Assembly: GCA_030715195.1 (NCBI GenBank)
Contig: JAUYVI010000005.1
Coordinates: 372,001 to 436,000 of the forward strand
Origin: Dongia sedimenti
GTDB taxonomy: Bacteria > Pseudomonadota > Alphaproteobacteria > Dongiales > Dongiaceae
Length of the DNA stretch: 64,000 nucleotides
Direction of reading: 5' to 3'
The position numbers and the translations under genes are program-made. This document shows, piece after piece, positions 61,947 through 64,000 of the stretch. Numbering within the stretch: the first letter of the stretch is position 1; every line of letters starts with the position of its first letter. The notes under the pieces are model-generated. The model saw only the letters and a list, made by a program, of their open reading frames with translations, was not told where the DNA came from and did not search any database.

Positions 61947-62431
61947 GCGCCCGGCTTGCCAGTTGGGCAGCGGCTGGGAATTGAGCCGGGTGCCTTCGCC
62001 CGCCGCGTGCCGTGGTTCAGGCCGCCGCTGCGTCGGTCCGGCGCGCGGCTGCCGGATAGTCTCCAAGTCCACCGCACGGCATCGGCCGTACATAGGCCGG
62101 TCGCTCGGAACGTGCCCGGGCGGGCAGGCCATCCTCGATATGCACTTCGATCGGATTCTCGGTCTCGAACAACCGCGCGTTCCGGACGCGAAGCGTGCGC
62201 TGTGTATACATCATGGAGGTGGTCCCCGGTGTTTGGGTGTTCGCAGAGGGGAAGTCGAGCACAGGGCAAAAGTTCCGTGCCAATCCCACGCGACGGGGCC
62301 ATCTCACACAGCCGATCTGTAGCTCTGGCGTCGCGCCGCCAAAGGCCTTGGAGCCTCGCACCCCATGCCCTAAATGGAAACTGAGCCTGCTTGACGTTTT
62401 TGCCAGAGAAGCCAGCGATCTCGGAGCTCTC
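61947..62431. other. Intergenic region between the DCC gene and the sugar dehydrogenase gene
   Basis: These 485 bases hold no strong gene on the plus strand. A possible 65-codon gene on the minus strand is given separately. The rest, about 62215-62431, shows no hairpin or promoter I can defend, though it must supply expression signals for the dehydrogenase gene. Confidence 0.5.
62017..62214 (-). CDS. Possible small hypothetical gene (65 aa)
   Basis: From the double ATG at 62214/62211 the frame reads MMYTQRTLRVRNARLFETE, then NPIEVHIEDGLPARARSERP and an Ala-rich end. Codons show a fair GC bias at third positions and the first half looks protein-like, with alternating beta-type residues. There is a weak GGGGA about 9 bases upstream. 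I do not recognise the family; a longer frame continues upstream into the dehydrogenase gene and is an antisense artefact. Confidence 0.35.
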   Translation of the reverse strand: MMYTQRTLRVRNARLFETENPIEVHIEDGLPARARSERPAYVRPMPCGGLGDYPAAARRTDAAAA

Positions 62432-63565
62432 ATGATCAGACGAACAATATCGGCCGCCTTTGCCATTCTGCTGGCCGCACACGCGACCGCGGGTGCCGAA
62501 AGCATCAACGCCGGTGGCCGCGATGCCAGCGCGGATCGTCCCTTTGTCGTCGATGCGGTGGCCGAGTTCGACACGCCCTGGGCGATCGGCTTCCTGCCCG
62601 ATGGGCGGATGCTCGTGACCGAGAAGCCGGGGCGGATGTTTCTGGTCACGCAGGGCGGGGAGAAGACCCCGGTCGGCGACGTGCCCGAAGTTGCGGCCTC
62701 CGGTCAGGTCGGGCTGCTCGACATTGCCGCCGCGCCGGATTTCGCCAAGAGCGCGCGAATCTATTTCAGCTACGTCGAACCGGCAGATGGCAGCACGCGT
62801 CTCGTGCTGGCAAGCGCGACCCTGTCCACGCTCGACGGAGGTGTGCGGCTCATCGATCAGAAAGCGATCTGGCGACAGACGCCGGCGGGCGGGCGCGGCC
62901 ATCCGGGCGGCATCATCGCCTTCGACCCGGAAGGCCAGCATCTCTTCCTGACGGTCGGCGAGCGGCAGCTGGGGAAGCCGGCGCAGGATCCGCGGCAGGC
63001 GCGCGGCAAGCTGCTTCGCCTCAATCTCGACGGGTCGACCCCGTCCGACAATCCACAGGCGGCCCAGGGCGGCGTCCCGGCCCAGACCTGGACGACGGGG
63101 CATCGCAACCCCTATGGCCTCGCCTTTGCTGCCGACGGAAAGCTGTGGCTGCATGAAATGGGTCCGCGCGGCGGCGACGAGTTCAACCTGATCGCACCCG
63201 GGAAGAATTACGGCTGGCCCATCGTCTCGAACGGCGACAACTACGACGGCACGCCGATCCCGCGACACGCAAGCCGACCCGAGTTCGAAGCGCCTTTGCT
63301 CTACTGGAATCCCATCATCGCGCCGGCTGGCCTTGCGTTCTATAACGGCGAGATGTTTCCGCAATGGCGCGGCTCCGCCCTGGTGGGCGGCTTGGCCATC
63401 GGCGCCTTGCTGCGCATCGGCTTCGGGCCGGAAGGCCAACCCGACGAGGCGGATCGCTGGGAGATGGGCGAGCGGATCCGCGACGTCGCGGTGGCCCCCG
63501 ACGGCGCGGTCTGGCTCATCGAGGACAGCGAGCCGGGACGACTGCTGCGGCTGACGCCGAAATAG
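62432..63565 (+). CDS. PQQ-dependent sugar dehydrogenase family protein
   Basis: This 377-residue secreted protein starts at ATG 62432, with GGAG 6 bases upstream, and has a signal peptide (FAILLAAHATAGA). It has the six-bladed propeller landmarks of the soluble aldose/glucose dehydrogenase family (YliI-like): LDTPWAIGFL-type start FDTPWAIGFLPDGRMLVTEK, GHPGGIIAFDP, GHRNPYGLAF, HEMGPRGGDEFNL and YWNPIIAPAGLAFY. It would oxidise sugars in the periplasm with PQQ; the acceptor and sugar are unknown. Confidence 0.9.
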   Translation: MIRRTISAAFAILLAAHATAGAESINAGGRDASADRPFVVDAVAEFDTPWAIGFLPDGRMLVTEKPGRMFLVTQGGEKTPVGDVPEVAASGQVGLLDIAAAPDFAKSARIYFSYVEPADGSTRLVLASATLSTLDGGVRLIDQKAIWRQTPAGGRGHPGGIIAFDPEGQHLFLTVGERQLGKPAQDPRQARGKLLRLNLDGSTPSDNPQAAQGGVPAQTWTTGHRNPYGLAFAADGKLWLHEMGPRGGDEFNLIAPGKNYGWPIVSNGDNYDGTPIPRHASRPEFEAPLLYWNPIIAPAGLAFYNGEMFPQWRGSALVGGLAIGALLRIGFGPEGQPDEADRWEMGERIRDVAVAPDGAVWLIEDSEPGRLLRLTPK

Positions 63566-63604
63566 CCCGCCCACCGGGCCTGGGCCTGCAGGACTGTTTC
63601 GACT

Positions 63605-63640
63605 GAAAAAAGTCAGGCGCCGGCTTGATCCGCCGGCGCC
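63605..63640 (-). terminator. Rho-independent terminator of the TPR gene
   Basis: GGCGCCGGC (63616-63624) and GCCGGCGCC (63632-63640) form a perfect 9-base stem with a 7-base loop. On the minus strand it is followed after TGAC by six T residues (plus-strand 63605-63611 region). It lies about 80 bases past the TPR gene's stop. A second hairpin, GGTCCCGC (63681-63688)/GCGGGACC (63697-63704), stands between the two. Confidence 0.8.
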
Positions 63641-63719
63641 CCGCACGCCTTCGTTGATCCGAAGTGCGTCCTCCCAGACAGGTCCCGCTTCTGACGGCGG
63701 GACCGCCGAACGCCGTGCC

Positions 63720-64000
63720 TTACATCGAGGCCTGCTTCTTGATCGCGTCCTCGAGTTCTTCGTATTCCTCGCAATCGCCGCAGGCATTCTTCAGCACCGC
63801 GAGGCGCTCCTTGGCCTTGTCGGGCTGCTTCATCTCGAGATAGAGCTCGCCGAGATACTCGTTGGCGCCGAGATGCTTCGGCTCCATGGCGAGCGCCTGG
63901 TTGTAGTAGTCGAGCGCGGTCGTGGCGTCTCCGCTTTTGCGATAGGAATAGCCGAGCAGGTTGAGCGCGTCGGCATAGGCGCCCTTGTCCTTGATCAGCT
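63720..64000 (-). CDS. Tetratricopeptide repeat protein, C-terminal part (start lies outside window)
   Basis: The minus-strand frame from the window edge to TAA 63720-63722 encodes 93 residues with TPR units: AYADALNLLGYSYRKSGD, TALDYYNQALAMEPKHLGA and NEYLGELYLEMKQPDKAKE, then a Cys pair (CGDC) and a Glu/Lys-rich end. TPR proteins are protein-interaction scaffolds; the role here is unknown. The 5' part lies beyond base 64000. Confidence 0.85.
   Translation of the reverse strand, partial: LIKDKGAYADALNLLGYSYRKSGDATTALDYYNQALAMEPKHLGANEYLGELYLEMKQPDKAKERLAVLKNACGDCEEYEELEDAIKKQASM

Overview
The window looks like a chromosomal segment of a high-GC alphaproteobacterium, most likely of the Rhodospirillales type. 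The reasons are the gene orders sdhAB to mdh-sucCD-sucAB-lpd, DUF484-xerC next to fsa/priA/atpHAGDC, hisN-cytochrome c-kdsB-pheA, and ffs-dnaX-ybaB-recR, together with GTG/TTG starts and many 1-4 nt start/stop overlaps. Taxonomy is inferred from synteny and codon style only.

Layout. 1-15.7 kb is a TCA-cycle block: the 3' end of sdhA, sdhB, two related lipoproteins, zapE, mdh, a tiny Lys/Ala-rich peptide gene, sucC, sucD, sucA, sucB, a C39-like cysteine peptidase gene and lpd. Structured palindromic repeats lie between sucA and sucB and before lpd, and a different one lies after lpd. 15.9-19.3 kb has convergent xthA and a UvrA paralogue. 19.4-24.9 kb has a carbohydrate-type ABC transporter without an ATPase gene, choline-sulfatase (betC) and its LysR-type regulator. 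24.9-30.1 kb has a GNAT acetyltransferase, xerC, DUF484, fsa and priA.

30.06-31.64 kb is an accessory insert of visibly lower GC. It carries a HigB/HigA-like toxin-antitoxin pair with a well-formed promoter/operator and clustered CGCAGAC repeats. It ends in a decayed second copy of the priA 3' end, so the insert is bracketed by priA 3' sequence like an element integrated at a gene end. This is the most unusual part of the window.

31.8-36.7 kb is the F1 ATP synthase operon atpHAGDC. 36.9-42.5 kb has a diiron ferritin-like protein, DUF599 and PilZ proteins, an ArnT-like glycosyltransferase, an M17 aminopeptidase and a small hypothetical protein. 42.5-49.3 kb (minus strand) is a yejABEF peptide-uptake operon ending in ghrA. 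49.4-56.3 kb has hisN, a tandem-duplicated dihaem cytochrome c, kdsB, pheA, a GT-C-like membrane protein coupled to a GtrA protein, and nudC. 56.4-61.9 kb has two tandem DUF6134-like secreted proteins, the SRP RNA gene, dnaX-ybaB-recR, a phytochelatin-synthase-like protein and a DCC-family protein. The window ends with a PQQ-type sugar dehydrogenase and a partial TPR gene with a Rho-independent terminator.

Most of the window is conserved housekeeping: respiration, ATP synthesis, replication/repair and envelope functions. No tRNA, rRNA, CRISPR array, insertion sequence or intact integrase gene was seen.
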